Positions 46,245 to 55,456 of a stretch of 64,000 bases of DNA are shown piece after piece. Position numbers and translations under genes: made by a program. The stretch is from Bradyrhizobium diazoefficiens (GTDB taxonomy: Bacteria > Pseudomonadota > Alphaproteobacteria > Rhizobiales > Xanthobacteraceae), in NCBI RefSeq assembly GCF_016599855.1, contig NZ_CP067041.1, positions 1,054,001 through 1,118,000 of the forward strand, given 5' to 3'. The notes below the pieces were generated by a model. The model was not told the origin of the DNA. It searched no databases and saw nothing but the letters and a program-made list of their open reading frames with translations. Within the stretch, counting starts at the first letter, position 1. The number at the start of each line of letters is the position of its first letter.

Positions 46245-46694
46245 CTACTCAGCCGGCTCGACCGATGTCTCGTCCGCAGCGCCAGCGCGGCTTGCCATGA
46301 TTCCAAGCGCGACGCCGCCGATCGCCAGGATCGGCAGAAGCCGTTTGACGCCGATGGCGCGGACGATCTGCAAGCCTGTTGCGATCAGCATGGGATCGGC
46401 GAGCATGCTCGGGGCCTTCGCGGCGCGCTCGGCGGCGATGCGCGCGCGCGTCTGTATCTCCCGCTTGTAGCCCCAATAGCTTCCCGCGGCGGCGAGCGTC
46501 AGCAGGAAGAAGACGCCGGCACCCGCGAGGCAGGCCGGCACGGGGCCGTATTTTTCCAGCACCGAGATGAAGGCCGCGGCGCAGAGGAAGCATGTGGTGA
46601 TGAACAGCGCAAACGCCGCACCTGCCGCAAGCGAGGTCAGCCGGATTGTGGTGCCCGTCGATGCGCTGATGCCGTCGATGATGCGCTGAAACAC
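46245..46694 (-). CDS. Hypothetical membrane protein, holin-like topology
   Basis: A 149-residue protein with two close hydrophobic segments near residues 20-70 (AAFALFITTCFLCAAAFISV; LAGAGVFFLLTLAAAGSYWG) and a third near the C-terminus (LLPILAIGGVALGIMAS). The GTG at 46694 has GAGGAG about 7 bases upstream, which decides the start. Its neighbour is a DUF883 protein; such pairs are common near stress-related membrane genes. I cannot name a function. Confidence 0.6.
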   Translation of the reverse strand: MFQRIIDGISASTGTTIRLTSLAAGAAFALFITTCFLCAAAFISVLEKYGPVPACLAGAGVFFLLTLAAAGSYWGYKREIQTRARIAAERAAKAPSMLADPMLIATGLQIVRAIGVKRLLPILAIGGVALGIMASRAGAADETSVEPAE

Positions 46695-46782
46695 GGCGTT
46701 GCTCCTCAGATCCGCACAAGCCAATTGGTCTCCGAGCCGGTCGCGGCGGCGGAGGCCGTCGTGACCTCAAAACCATCGCGCG

Positions 46783-47151
46783 CTAGCGGCGCCAGGCGAT
46801 ACCGATCAGGAAACCGATGCCGAGCGCGACACCGACGGTCGCGAGCGGCCGTTGTGTGATCGCCTCCTCCAGCGTCTCCTCGATCGAGCCGTAGGCATCC
46901 TGTGCCGCATCCATCATCGCACTGCCGCGCTCCGAGTAGTCGTCGAGCTTGGAATCCATGTTGTCGCGCGCCTGCTTATAGCCGCGCCGGGCCTGCTTGC
47001 CGGTGGCATTGGCAAATGTGTTGAGCGCGTCGGTGATTTGTTCGGTGAGGGCGGCGATATCGCTTTTCACGGCTGCTACATCCTTCTCGAGGCGTTCTGC
47101 GGTGGCCTTGTCGGTCCAGTCTCTCGTCCCGGTTTCGCCATTGGTTGACAT
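46783..47151 (-). CDS. DUF883 family protein (ElaB/YqjD-like)
   Basis: A 122-residue protein with a long amphipathic helical region (about residues 15-95) and a C-terminal membrane anchor (RPLATVGVALGIGFLIGIAWRR), the layout of ElaB/YqjD proteins, which bind ribosomes at the inner membrane in stationary phase in E. coli. GGGAG lies about 6 bases before the ATG at 47151. It precedes the holin-like gene on the same strand. Confidence 0.88.
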   Translation of the reverse strand: MSTNGETGTRDWTDKATAERLEKDVAAVKSDIAALTEQITDALNTFANATGKQARRGYKQARDNMDSKLDDYSERGSAMMDAAQDAYGSIEETLEEAITQRPLATVGVALGIGFLIGIAWRR

Positions 47152-47230
47152 CAGGGGCTCCCAAACTGTCGGCGGCGGAGATGGCCGGAAAACGCTTCGT
47201 CTTCGGGTAAGTTCCATTCGCGGCAGCCCG

Positions 47231-48343
47231 TCACTCCTGCGGAAGCTGCGGCGAATTCTCCGGCAACAGATGCTCCTTCAGGATCAACCCGACGATCAGC
47301 AGCGGAGACGACAGGAACGCGCCCATCGGTCCCCACAGCCAGGTCCAGAAGGCCAGCGCGATGAACACGGCGAGCGCATTCAGCGCCAGCCTGCGGCCGA
47401 TGATGGTCGGCGTGACGAAGTGCCCTTCCAGGAAAGTGATGCCGCCGAAGGCGATCGCCGCGGCCAGGCCGCCGCCGATGGTCGGGAAAGCCAGGAGCCC
47501 GACGACAGCCAGTATGAGAAACATCGCCACCGGCCCGATAATGGGGATGAAGTTGAGCGTTGCAGCAAGGGCGCCGAGGCCGGCCGGATTGGGCATGCCG
47601 GTGATTGCGCAGACGATGCCGGTTGCAATACCCACGCCGATATTGATGACGGTTACCGTCAGCAGATAGTTGCCGAGATGGACCTCGATCTCATTGAGAA
47701 TCCGCAACGTGCGTAGCCTGGCGTCGCGCTCAGCGAAGGTCATGATCAGCGCGCGCCGCAGGTCGCGCCAACTCGCGATGAACAGGATCAGGGTGGCGAA
47801 GAACAGCAGGAATTCGGCAAAGGTCGGCGACAGGAATTCCAGCGTCGGCTGCACCCATTCAATTTTGGGGAGCGGGAGGCTAGGCAGCTGCTCGGAGCCG
47901 CCGACCATGGTTTGAAGCTCCCGCCACAGCGCCAGCGGACGGTCAAAGACGTGCATCTTGTCCTTGATCTGCTCGACAAGCTCCGGCAGGTGCGAGCTCC
48001 AGTCCATCACCGGTGAAGCAATGAGCGCGAAGATGAACGCGGCCATCGCGGTCACCGCGGCCACGATGAGCACGGCCCCGACGGCTCGCGGCACCCGCCG
48101 CTTTTCCAGGAAGGTCGCGGCCGGCGACAGCATGGTGCCGGCGACCATCGCCATCACCACCGGTAGAAAGAACGCCTTGGCGACATAGAGCACAGCGACG
48201 ACCGCGATCAGGAGCAGGCCGGCAAGCGCAAAGGCGACGAACTCGGCGCGCCGGATCACCGGCGGCAACTCGGCATGGCTGTCGGGAAGCGGGGTACTCT
48301 CGTCGTTGCCGGAAATCAGTCGTTCAGTGGGAAGGACGCGCAC
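47231..48343 (-). CDS. AI-2E family transporter
   Basis: A 370-residue membrane protein with the AI-2E/PerM layout: two N-terminal segments (VAFALAGLLLIAVVAVLYVA), one more, a long soluble loop, then a group of C-terminal segments. The family block LNFIPIIGPVAMFLILAVVG is present. Members export signalling molecules or ions. The GTG at 48343 is chosen because GGGGAGAG lies about 6 bases before it; the frame is open to 48457. Confidence 0.88.
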   Translation of the reverse strand: MRVLPTERLISGNDESTPLPDSHAELPPVIRRAEFVAFALAGLLLIAVVAVLYVAKAFFLPVVMAMVAGTMLSPAATFLEKRRVPRAVGAVLIVAAVTAMAAFIFALIASPVMDWSSHLPELVEQIKDKMHVFDRPLALWRELQTMVGGSEQLPSLPLPKIEWVQPTLEFLSPTFAEFLLFFATLILFIASWRDLRRALIMTFAERDARLRTLRILNEIEVHLGNYLLTVTVINIGVGIATGIVCAITGMPNPAGLGALAATLNFIPIIGPVAMFLILAVVGLLAFPTIGGGLAAAIAFGGITFLEGHFVTPTIIGRRLALNALAVFIALAFWTWLWGPMGAFLSSPLLIVGLILKEHLLPENSPQLPQE

Positions 48344-48551
48344 GATATCTCTCCCCGCACGGAAGCCTCCGCGTGCCCATTGATGCCGGGAAAACGTGTC
48401 AGAGGGTCCGGGGTTCCATCGCGCTTTCGTGAAGTCATGCTCGCTTGACTGTGACACCGCTGCCGCAAGGCGATGCCGGAACTTGAGTCGGCATTGCTGC
48501 GTTTACGGGACAGCAGCATCACCCAGATGCACACATCCAACGGGGCAGCAC

Positions 48552-49334
48552 ATGACAACGTTCTCCGTACTCCGTCGTAGCTTCTCGCCGCGCGTCGTCA
48601 CCGCTTGTGCATTCGCGACAGCTTTGCTGACCGTGCCGTTCGCGGCTCAGGCCCAAACGTTCGGCTATGCGCCGATGCAGCCGCAGGCATATCAGCAGGA
48701 CCAGAGCTATTCACATGGCTACACCAGCGAGACGCCGCAAGCGGCCGACGAGGATGCGGCGCTGCCGGATCGGCTCCGCCGACAGATCGTGAGCTTCGAC
48801 CGCAACGAGCCGGCCGGTACCATCGTGATCGATACCGCCAACACCTATCTCTATTTTGTGCTCGGTAACGGGCGCGCCATACGGTATGGCGTCGGCGTCG
48901 GCCGCGAAGGGTTCACCTGGTCGGGCGTGCAGAGCATCAGCCGCAAGGCAGAATGGCCGGATTGGCATCCGCCGACAGAGATGATCGCGCGCCAGCCCTA
49001 TCTGCCGCGCTTCGTGGCCGGAGGCCCCGGCAATCCGCTTGGCGCCCGTGCGATGTATCTCGGCTCCAGCGAATACCGCATCCACGGCACCAACGATCCC
49101 ACCACGATCGGCAAGTTCGTCTCTTCCGGCTGCATTCGCCTCACCAATGAGGACGTCACTGATCTGTTCAATCGCGTCAATGTCGGCACCAAGGTGGTGG
49201 TGCTGCCGAAGAACGCGCCGTTGATGGCGCGCGGCGGTGACAAGGGCAGTGATTCCCGGCGCAAGCGGCCCGCCGTGACGACGCTGCCCGCAGGGCGCCA
49301 GGCGCTGAACATCCCGGCGTCGTCGGTGGACTAA
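48552..49334 (+). CDS. L,D-transpeptidase (YkuD domain), exported
   Basis: A 260-residue protein with a signal peptide cut near residue 33 (ATALLTVPFAAQAQ). The YkuD domain covers about residues 90-215, with the catalytic motif HGTNDPTTIG followed by FVSSGCIRLTNED, where Cys194 is the nucleophile. It would form 3-3 cross-links or attach lipoproteins to peptidoglycan. It is divergent from the AI-2E gene with a 208-base gap, and 18 bases before the DUF2865 gene. Confidence 0.93.
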   Translation: MTTFSVLRRSFSPRVVTACAFATALLTVPFAAQAQTFGYAPMQPQAYQQDQSYSHGYTSETPQAADEDAALPDRLRRQIVSFDRNEPAGTIVIDTANTYLYFVLGNGRAIRYGVGVGREGFTWSGVQSISRKAEWPDWHPPTEMIARQPYLPRFVAGGPGNPLGARAMYLGSSEYRIHGTNDPTTIGKFVSSGCIRLTNEDVTDLFNRVNVGTKVVVLPKNAPLMARGGDKGSDSRRKRPAVTTLPAGRQALNIPASSVD

Positions 49335-49352
49335 AGAGCTGAATGAGGTCAT

Positions 49353-50006
49353 ATGACGAGACGTTCGATCAGCAAGCGCATCGGCGGAGCGGCCGCGTTC
49401 GTCGCGATCGCTTCCCTCGGAGTCGCGCTGACGCCTTCGGCGCATGCGGAGGATTTCTTCTCGGCGCTGTTCGGCGGCTTCCGCATGCGGCCGCCACCGG
49501 AGATTCGGGTGCCGTTCCCGAACGACGATATGCCGCGTGACGACGCGCCGCGCCAGCGCGCGTCCTATGGCGGCGGCACGGCCTATTGCGTGCGCGGTTG
49601 CGACGGCCGCTACTTTCCGGCGCAGGGCGCGGATGCGGAGAGCAAGGCTCAATCCTGCAAGAGTTTTTGCCCGGCATCGGAGACGTCGCTGGTCTATGGC
49701 AGCAATATCGACGACGCCACGACGGACAAGGGCAAATCCTACTCAGACCTGCCAAATGCCTTCCGCTATCGCAACGAGTTGGTTTCCGGCTGCACCTGCA
49801 ACGGCAAGGATCCGGTCGGGCTTGCGCAGGTCAAGGTCGAGGACGACCCGACCTTGCGCAAGGGCGATATCGTTGCAGGTAGCGACGGCCTCGTCGTCGC
49901 CAATCGCAATGCCAACGATCGCCGCGGCGTCGCGATGAACTTCTCGCCATTGCCAGAGTCGGTGCGCGCCAAATTCCGCCAGGTGCCGGTGGTCGCGAAG
50001 GAGTAG
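49353..50006 (+). CDS. DUF2865 domain-containing exported protein
   Basis: A 217-residue protein with a signal peptide (GGAAAFVAIASLGVALTPSA, cut near residue 32). The DUF2865 region covers about residues 70-155 and holds paired Cys motifs (AYCVRGCDGRYFP; AQSCKSFCPA; SGCTCNGKDP). The function is unknown. It is probably in one operon with the L,D-transpeptidase, which hints at a cell-wall role. GAGG lies about 7 bases before the ATG. Confidence 0.88.
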   Translation: MTRRSISKRIGGAAAFVAIASLGVALTPSAHAEDFFSALFGGFRMRPPPEIRVPFPNDDMPRDDAPRQRASYGGGTAYCVRGCDGRYFPAQGADAESKAQSCKSFCPASETSLVYGSNIDDATTDKGKSYSDLPNAFRYRNELVSGCTCNGKDPVGLAQVKVEDDPTLRKGDIVAGSDGLVVANRNANDRRGVAMNFSPLPESVRAKFRQVPVVAKE

Positions 50007-50020
50007 GGCTCTGAGTGGGG

Positions 50021-50034
50021 CCCGCTTTCGCGGG
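50021..50034. repeat. Solitary hairpin, half-unit of a mosaic repeat
   Basis: CCCGC-TTTC-GCGGG followed by GACGAC resembles one arm of the larger elements at 42097 and 55334. It lies between the convergent DUF2865 and chemoreceptor genes and might act as a weak stop for transcription. Confidence 0.45.
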
Positions 50035-50079
50035 ACGACACCGAAGCTGTAGCTACGACTTTGTCCCCAACCCGCAGCC

Positions 50080-52173
50080 CTAGGCCGCGCGGATCTTGTT
50101 GAGGAAATCGCTGACCTGATCCCCGAGCTGGCGGCTCTGGGTCTCCAGCATCTGCGAGGCCTGCTTGACGTTCTCGGCGGCCGCGGCTGCGGTGTCGGCA
50201 TCGGTCTTCACGCCGGAGATGTTATCGGAGACGTTCTTGGTGCCCTGCGCGGCATATTGGGTGCTGCGCGTGATCTCCTGTGTGGCCGCGCCCTGTTCCT
50301 GCACGGCGGCGGCGATCGCAGTCGCGACCTCGTTGACCTCGCCGATGATGCCGCCGATCGCCTGAATGGCGTTGAGGGCATCGCCGGCGACCTTCTGGAC
50401 GTCGGCAATCTGCTCGGAGATGTCTTCGGTCGCCTTGGCGGTCTGGCTCGCCAGCGACTTCACTTCGGAGGCGACCACGGCGAAGCCGCGACCTGCCTCG
50501 CCAGCGCGCGCCGCCTCGATGGTGGCGTTGAGCGCCAGCAGATTGGTCTGCGCTGCGATGGTGTTGATGAGGCCGACGACCTCGCCGATGCGGCTCGCCG
50601 ATCGGGCAAGTCCCTGTACCGTGCTATCGGTCTGCTGCGCCTGAGTCACGGCCCGGCTGGCGATGCCGGCGGCATGCGCCGCCTGTTGGCTGATGTCGTT
50701 GATGGAGCAGCTCAGCTCCTCAGACGCAGCAGCGACACTGTCGACGCTCAGGGAGGCATCTCCGGAGGCCTTTTCAGCGAGGCAAACGCGGTCATTGGTC
50801 TGCCGCGACACTGCCGAGAGATCGGATGAGGTCTTCCGCATTTCGCCGGAGGCTTCACCTAGCTCATCGAGTGCCTTGCGCACGAGCCCTTCGAATTCGC
50901 CGATGTGGCTCTCCATGGCACGCTGGCGCGTTGCGGCGGCAGCATTGCGCTCGCGCTCCTTGGCTTCGATCTTCAGCTTGTCGACCGCCTGCTGCTTAAA
51001 TGTCTCCAGCGCGCCCGCCAGTGCGCCGATCTCATCCATCCTGTCTTCGTATCCTGTCTCGACCGAAAGATCGCCGCCCGCGACCTTCAACATGGCATCG
51101 CGCATATCATGCAGCGGCTTGATGACACGCCGGCTTACAGCCAGCATCGGACCGACGGCGAGGCAGATGGCCAGAAGCACAAGCACCAGCTGCAGGATCA
51201 GCGCGTGCAGCGCGGAAGCGCGCTGAGCGGAAATGTGTTCGCGGGCGCTGTCCAGCGCTGCCTCGGCCACGCCGACCGCAGCGCCAAGCCGAGCGACGCT
51301 GAGCGGGCTCCATTCGTTGGCCACCATCTCCGGTTTTTCGCCCGAAGCCAGCGCGTTCACCAGTCGATCGCGCAGGTCCACATACTGCGGATCGAAGTAA
51401 GCGCTCTTGTTCTTGGTGATCGCGTCCGAGAGCGCCGCCGGCAGCTGCATGCCGCCGATTGCGACCTCCAGCGCCTTCCAGGCAGCCTCGACGCCGCCGA
51501 CGAGCTTGACATAAGACAGTTTTGCCTCCGGAGTGACCTTTCCGGCGCCGAGACCGTTGGAAACGAGAATTGATGCGTCGCCCGCCGTGTTGCGCAGCAG
51601 CCAAGCCGCCTGTTTGATGATCAGCAATTGGTCGACGGCTGCGTCTTGGTGGTTGATGGAGGCGGCGAGAATTCCAGACACCTTGTCGAGCAATACGACC
51701 AGTGTGGTTTCCGTATCCATGTATTCCTTGCCGAGAGCGACACGGCGCGAGGCCTTGGGTTTCGCAATCTCCTGCCAAAATTCCTTCTGCATGCCTCCGA
51801 GTGCGCTGAACAGCCGGTCGAATTCGGAGAGCAGCGCCGGCTTCTCGGCGAACTCGATGCTGCCGAGCAGACCGCGTGCACGGGCCATCGCAGGCATCTC
51901 CACGTCGTGCAGGTCACGTAGATATTTTTCGATCGCCGGATCCAGCGATTGGTCGTTGTGGATCACCCGGTTCGAGGTGGAGCGGTCGGCCCGCATCCGA
52001 TCCATCGCCTTGAACATGTCGGCGGATGCGTCAGCGATAATCGCAATGCGGTTGGCGATCTGGAGCCGCTGCCAGGAATCCCAGGCGATGAGCGAGGCCC
52101 CGACGACCACGCAGCACGAAGTGGTCAAGATCACGCTTCTCAGCAGTGCGGATACCGTCAAGCGGTTTAGCAT
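50080..52173 (-). CDS. Methyl-accepting chemotaxis protein
   Basis: A 697-residue chemoreceptor. It has an N-terminal membrane segment ([20 protein letters not shown]), a long helical periplasmic domain (about residues 35-310), a second segment ([20 protein letters not shown]), a HAMP domain (about 345-400) and a signalling domain with the conserved hairpin tip ([20 protein letters not shown]). It would control CheA in flagellar or pilus behaviour. GGGGA lies about 9 bases before the ATG. Confidence 0.95.
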   Translation of the reverse strand: MLNRLTVSALLRSVILTTSCCVVVGASLIAWDSWQRLQIANRIAIIADASADMFKAMDRMRADRSTSNRVIHNDQSLDPAIEKYLRDLHDVEMPAMARARGLLGSIEFAEKPALLSEFDRLFSALGGMQKEFWQEIAKPKASRRVALGKEYMDTETTLVVLLDKVSGILAASINHQDAAVDQLLIIKQAAWLLRNTAGDASILVSNGLGAGKVTPEAKLSYVKLVGGVEAAWKALEVAIGGMQLPAALSDAITKNKSAYFDPQYVDLRDRLVNALASGEKPEMVANEWSPLSVARLGAAVGVAEAALDSAREHISAQRASALHALILQLVLVLLAICLAVGPMLAVSRRVIKPLHDMRDAMLKVAGGDLSVETGYEDRMDEIGALAGALETFKQQAVDKLKIEAKERERNAAAATRQRAMESHIGEFEGLVRKALDELGEASGEMRKTSSDLSAVSRQTNDRVCLAEKASGDASLSVDSVAAASEELSCSINDISQQAAHAAGIASRAVTQAQQTDSTVQGLARSASRIGEVVGLINTIAAQTNLLALNATIEAARAGEAGRGFAVVASEVKSLASQTAKATEDISEQIADVQKVAGDALNAIQAIGGIIGEVNEVATAIAAAVQEQGAATQEITRSTQYAAQGTKNVSDNISGVKTDADTAAAAAENVKQASQMLETQSRQLGDQVSDFLNKIRAA

Positions 52174-52303
52174 GGCGCCCGTCCCCAGTAATCATGAACT
52201 CAACCATGGCCCCTGAAATGGGGCGCACGCAAAGCGGGCATTTGCGCGTCGCTCGGCAGCAGTGTCCGGGGCATTTGGCCACAAAAGAGTAAATACTTGG
52301 TCG

Positions 52304-52323
52304 CGGCCGTAGGATTACGGCCG
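52304..52323. repeat. Hairpin upstream of the chemoreceptor gene
   Basis: CGGCCGTA (52304-52311) and TACGGCCG (52316-52323) form a perfect 8-bp stem with a 4-base loop, 131 bases before the chemoreceptor start. It could be an operator or a structure in a leader RNA. No T-run follows on either strand. Elsewhere in the 52174-52460 gap there are two TTAA boxes 6 bases apart (52423-52436), close to but not exactly a CtrA site. Confidence 0.4.
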
Positions 52324-52460
52324 CTCGCACGCAATTTTGCTGGGCGGCCTCGCCCTTTCAGTGGGAAAGAGTTGCCGATTACAATGGGTTGCGTGCATGG
52401 AACCCGATGCGAAGCCTCGGCGTTAAGCCTCGTTAACAACTCGCCTGAAGGGGGCTTGCA

Positions 52461-52616
52461 ATGCTGATCGGCGTCCTCGTTACATTCCTGGTCGTCATTC
52501 TCGTTCTTTATCTCATCAACATGCTGCCGATGGACGGCCGCGCCAAGCAGATCGCCCGCGTCGTCGTCATCATCATCGGCATCGTCTCGCTGCTGAAATA
52601 TCTCGCGGTATTCTAG
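52461..52616 (+). CDS. Small membrane protein, Thivi_2564 family
   Basis: A 51-residue protein with two hydrophobic segments (IGVLVTFLVVILVLYLIN and VVVIIIGIVSLLKYLAVF) joined by the loop MLPMDGRAKQIAR, which is typical of the Thivi_2564 family. GAAGGGGG lies about 6 bases before the ATG. Function unknown. It ends before a bidirectional-looking terminator. Confidence 0.8.
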   Translation: MLIGVLVTFLVVILVLYLINMLPMDGRAKQIARVVVIIIGIVSLLKYLAVF

Positions 52617-52655
52617 GCGGATCCGGAGCCCGGACCGCAGCTACGGGCCCCACCA

Positions 52656-52684
52656 GCAAAAAGCCCCGGCATTGAGCCGGGGCT
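52656..52684 (-). terminator. Terminator of the CsbD gene
   Basis: A 9-bp stem, AGCCCCGGC (52662-52670) with GCCGGGGCT (52676-52684), is followed on the minus strand by TTTTTG. It lies 14 bases after the csbD-like stop and may also slow plus-strand transcripts from the 52461 gene. Confidence 0.8.
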
Positions 52685-52698
52685 TGGGTTGCGTCGCT

Positions 52699-52899
52699 CT
52701 AGTGCAAGGACTTGAGCCAGGCGTCGACGTCTTGCCGGGCCTGATCCTTGGCGAGGCCGTAGCGCTGCTGGAGCCGGCCCTCGAGCTGTTCGCGGCGTCC
52801 CTCGATCACATTGAGGTCGTCGTCAGTGAGCTTGCCCCATTTCTCCTTGGCGGAACCCTTGAACTGCTTCCAATTTCCTTCGATGCGATTCCAGTCCAT
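52699..52899 (-). CDS. CsbD family stress-response protein
   Basis: A 66-residue soluble, charged protein with the CsbD-like pattern WNRIEGNWKQFKGSAKEKWG and LTDDDLNVIEGRREQLEGRL. These proteins are induced under general stress and have no known activity. GGAG lies about 6 bases before the ATG at 52899; the ATG at 52905 would touch it. Confidence 0.92.
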   Translation of the reverse strand: MDWNRIEGNWKQFKGSAKEKWGKLTDDDLNVIEGRREQLEGRLQQRYGLAKDQARQDVDAWLKSLH

Positions 52900-52993
52900 G
52901 ACCATCTCCTGAAGGGTTGATGGCCCTACAACGACGGCGATGCGCAGCTGTTCCGCCGCGCGCGGGGACGTTCGCCCGATCGCTCCAGTGGCG

Positions 52994-55159
52994 TCAGCCC
53001 AATGCCTTGGCCTCACGGCGGCGGGCGGTGAGGATGTACTCGGTGTAGCCGTTCGGCTGCTCACGTCCCCTAAAGATGAGATCGCAGGCGGCCTTGAAGG
53101 CGACGCCGTCGAAGGCGGGCGCCATCGGCTTGTAGATCGGATCGCTCGCGTTCTGCTTGTCGACGACGACGGCCATGCGCTTGAGCGATTCCATCACCTG
53201 CGCTTCGGTGATGACGCCCTGATGCAGCCAGTTGGCGAGGTGCTGGCTGGAGATGCGTAAAGTAGCGCGGTCTTCCATCAGGCCGACATCGTGGATGTCG
53301 GGCACCTTGGAGCAGCCGACGCCCTGGTCGATCCAGCGCACGACGTAGCCCAGGATGCCCTGGCAATTGTTGTCGATCTCCTGCTTGACGTCGTCAGGCG
53401 CCCAGTTCGATTTCGACACCGGAATGGTGAGGATGTCCGAAAGCTTGGCGCGCGGACCGCCTTTGGTCAATTCCTGCTGGCGCGCAGTCACATTGACCTG
53501 GTGATAGTGCAGGGCGTGCAAGGTCGCGGCGGTCGGCGAGGGCACCCACGCCGTGGTGGCGCCGGCCTGCGGATGGGCGAGCTTCTGGGCCAGCATGTCC
53601 GCCATCTTGTCGGGCGCGGCCCACATGCCCTTGCCGATCTGGGCGTGGCCGGGCAGGCCACAGGTCAGGCCCATATCGACGTTCCAGTCCTCATAAGCCT
53701 TGATCCAGGCCTGCGCCTTCATCTCGTTCTTGCGGATCATCGGACCCGCTTCCATCGAGGTGTGGATCTCGTCGCCGGTACGGTCGAGGAAGCCGGTGTT
53801 GATGAACATGATGCGCTTGGAGGTGCGCTGGATGCAGGCCTTGAGGTTGACGGTGGTGCGCCGCTCCTCGTCCATGATGCCGACCTTGAGCGTGTTCTCA
53901 GGCAGGCCGAGCATCTTCTCGACGCGGTCAAATATCTCGCAGGTCAGCGACACTTCGTCCGGGCCATGCATCTTCGGCTTGACGATGTAAGCCGATCCCA
54001 TGCGGCTGTTCTTGACCTTCGAATTGCCCTTGAGGTCGTGAATGGCCAGCAGGCCGGAGACCGCGGCATCGAGCAGGCCTTCGGGAATCTCCTCGCCGTT
54101 CTCGTCGAGCACCGCGTCGGTGAACATGTGGTGACCGCAATTGCGCATCAGGAGCAGGCTGCGGCCGTGCAGCTTCACTTCGCCCTTGCCGTCGGGCGTC
54201 TTATAGCTGCGGTCGGCATTGAGCGAACGGGTCAGCGTCTTGCCGCCTTTTTCGAAGTCCGCCGATAGCGTGCCGTTCATCAGGCCGAGCGTGTTGCGAT
54301 AGACCAGCACCTTGTCGTCTGCATCCACGGCCGCGACCGAATCCTCCATGTCGAGGATGGTGGAGACCGCGGACTCCATGATCATGTCGGCAACGCCGGC
54401 GGGATCGTCCTTGCCGATCGCGCTGCTGCGGTCGATCTTGAGTTCGACATGCAGGCCGTTGTTGGCGAGCAGCACCGCGGAAGGTGTCGCCGCATCGCCC
54501 TGGAAGCCGGCGAACTGCGCGGCGTTCTTCAACGCAGTGGCGTTGCCGCTCTTCAGCTTCACCGCGAGCTGGCCCGCGACGACGCTGTAGGCGGTGACGT
54601 CAGTGTGGCTGCCGGTCGCCAGCGGCACGGCGGCGTCCAGGAACGCCTTGGCCTTGGCGATCACCTTGTCGCCGCGCGCCTTGTTGTAGCCCTTGCCGCT
54701 CTCCATGGGATCATGCGGGATCGCGTCGGTGCCGTAGAAGGCGTCGTAGAGCGAGCCCCAGCGCGCATTCGCCGCGTTCAGCGCGTAGCGCGCATTGGTG
54801 AGGGGCACGACGAGCTGAGGGCCGCAGATGTTGCCGATCTCTTCGTCCACATTGGCGGTCTCGACCTTTTGCGTCGCCGGCTCCGGGACGAGATAGCCGA
54901 TCTCCTTCAGGAAGGCGGTGTAGGCGTCGAGGTCGAACGCCTTGCCCTTGTGGGCGCGATGCCAGTCGTCGATCTTGGCCTGGAGCTGATCACGGAAGGC
55001 GAGCAGCGCGCGGTTCTTCGGTCCCAACTCCCTGATGATGCCTGCAACCCCAGCCCAGAACGCATCCGGCGCGATCCCCGTTTGCGGGGCCGCTTCCCTG
55101 GCGATGAAATCGAAAAGGACGGGAGCGATCTTCAATCCGTGGGCGTCGACGCGTTTCAT
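52994..55159 (-). CDS. glcB: Malate synthase G
   Basis: A 721-residue enzyme, the usual length of isoform G, that joins glyoxylate and acetyl-CoA to malate. Characteristic blocks are [55 protein letters not shown] and [20 protein letters not shown]. The catalytic Arg, Glu and Asp regions appear intact. The ATG at 55159 gives the common start [15 protein letters not shown]. Isocitrate lyase is not in the window. Confidence 0.96.
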   Translation of the reverse strand: MKRVDAHGLKIAPVLFDFIAREAAPQTGIAPDAFWAGVAGIIRELGPKNRALLAFRDQLQAKIDDWHRAHKGKAFDLDAYTAFLKEIGYLVPEPATQKVETANVDEEIGNICGPQLVVPLTNARYALNAANARWGSLYDAFYGTDAIPHDPMESGKGYNKARGDKVIAKAKAFLDAAVPLATGSHTDVTAYSVVAGQLAVKLKSGNATALKNAAQFAGFQGDAATPSAVLLANNGLHVELKIDRSSAIGKDDPAGVADMIMESAVSTILDMEDSVAAVDADDKVLVYRNTLGLMNGTLSADFEKGGKTLTRSLNADRSYKTPDGKGEVKLHGRSLLLMRNCGHHMFTDAVLDENGEEIPEGLLDAAVSGLLAIHDLKGNSKVKNSRMGSAYIVKPKMHGPDEVSLTCEIFDRVEKMLGLPENTLKVGIMDEERRTTVNLKACIQRTSKRIMFINTGFLDRTGDEIHTSMEAGPMIRKNEMKAQAWIKAYEDWNVDMGLTCGLPGHAQIGKGMWAAPDKMADMLAQKLAHPQAGATTAWVPSPTAATLHALHYHQVNVTARQQELTKGGPRAKLSDILTIPVSKSNWAPDDVKQEIDNNCQGILGYVVRWIDQGVGCSKVPDIHDVGLMEDRATLRISSQHLANWLHQGVITEAQVMESLKRMAVVVDKQNASDPIYKPMAPAFDGVAFKAACDLIFRGREQPNGYTEYILTARRREAKALG

Positions 55160-55333
55160 GATGGTCTTTCTTGTTGGAAATGGCTGTTTTTGGCTGCTTT
55201 TGACCCGACAGCAGCAAAATGCGCCCACGCGGGGCGGCTTTCGGCGACCTATTAGCCCCAAAATCGCGGCGGTGAGAAGACCCCCGACATCTGTCAAAAT
55301 GTCAAGCAAGGGTGGATGGCGGCCCCACGCACC

Positions 55334-55440
55334 GCTGTCATTCCCCGCGAAGGCGGGGAATCCAGTACGCCGCGGCTTCTCCGTATCCCAACGCTGTCTC
55401 TGGAATACTGGGTCGCCCGGTCAAGCCGGGCGACGACAGC
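55334..55440. repeat. Cloverleaf-like mosaic repeat between glcB and cysNC
   Basis: Outer arms GCTGTC (55334-55339) and GACAGC (55435-55440) enclose two hairpins, TTCCCCGC-GAAG-GCGGGGAA (55341-55360) and TCGCCCGG-TCAAG-CCGGGCGA (55413-55433), with an inner pairing CCAGTA/TACTGG. The architecture is the same as that of the 42097 element, though the sequence differs. Confidence 0.75.
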
Positions 55441-55456
55441 TGGGACCAGGACAGAC

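Noticed and set aside
48605..48868. Alternate-frame ORF within the L,D-transpeptidase gene
   Set aside because: It lies wholly within a well-supported gene and has no features of its own.
52423..52436. TTAA-N6-TTAA as a CtrA box before the Thivi_2564-type gene
   Set aside because: The spacing is 6 and not 7 bases, so it does not meet the consensus.
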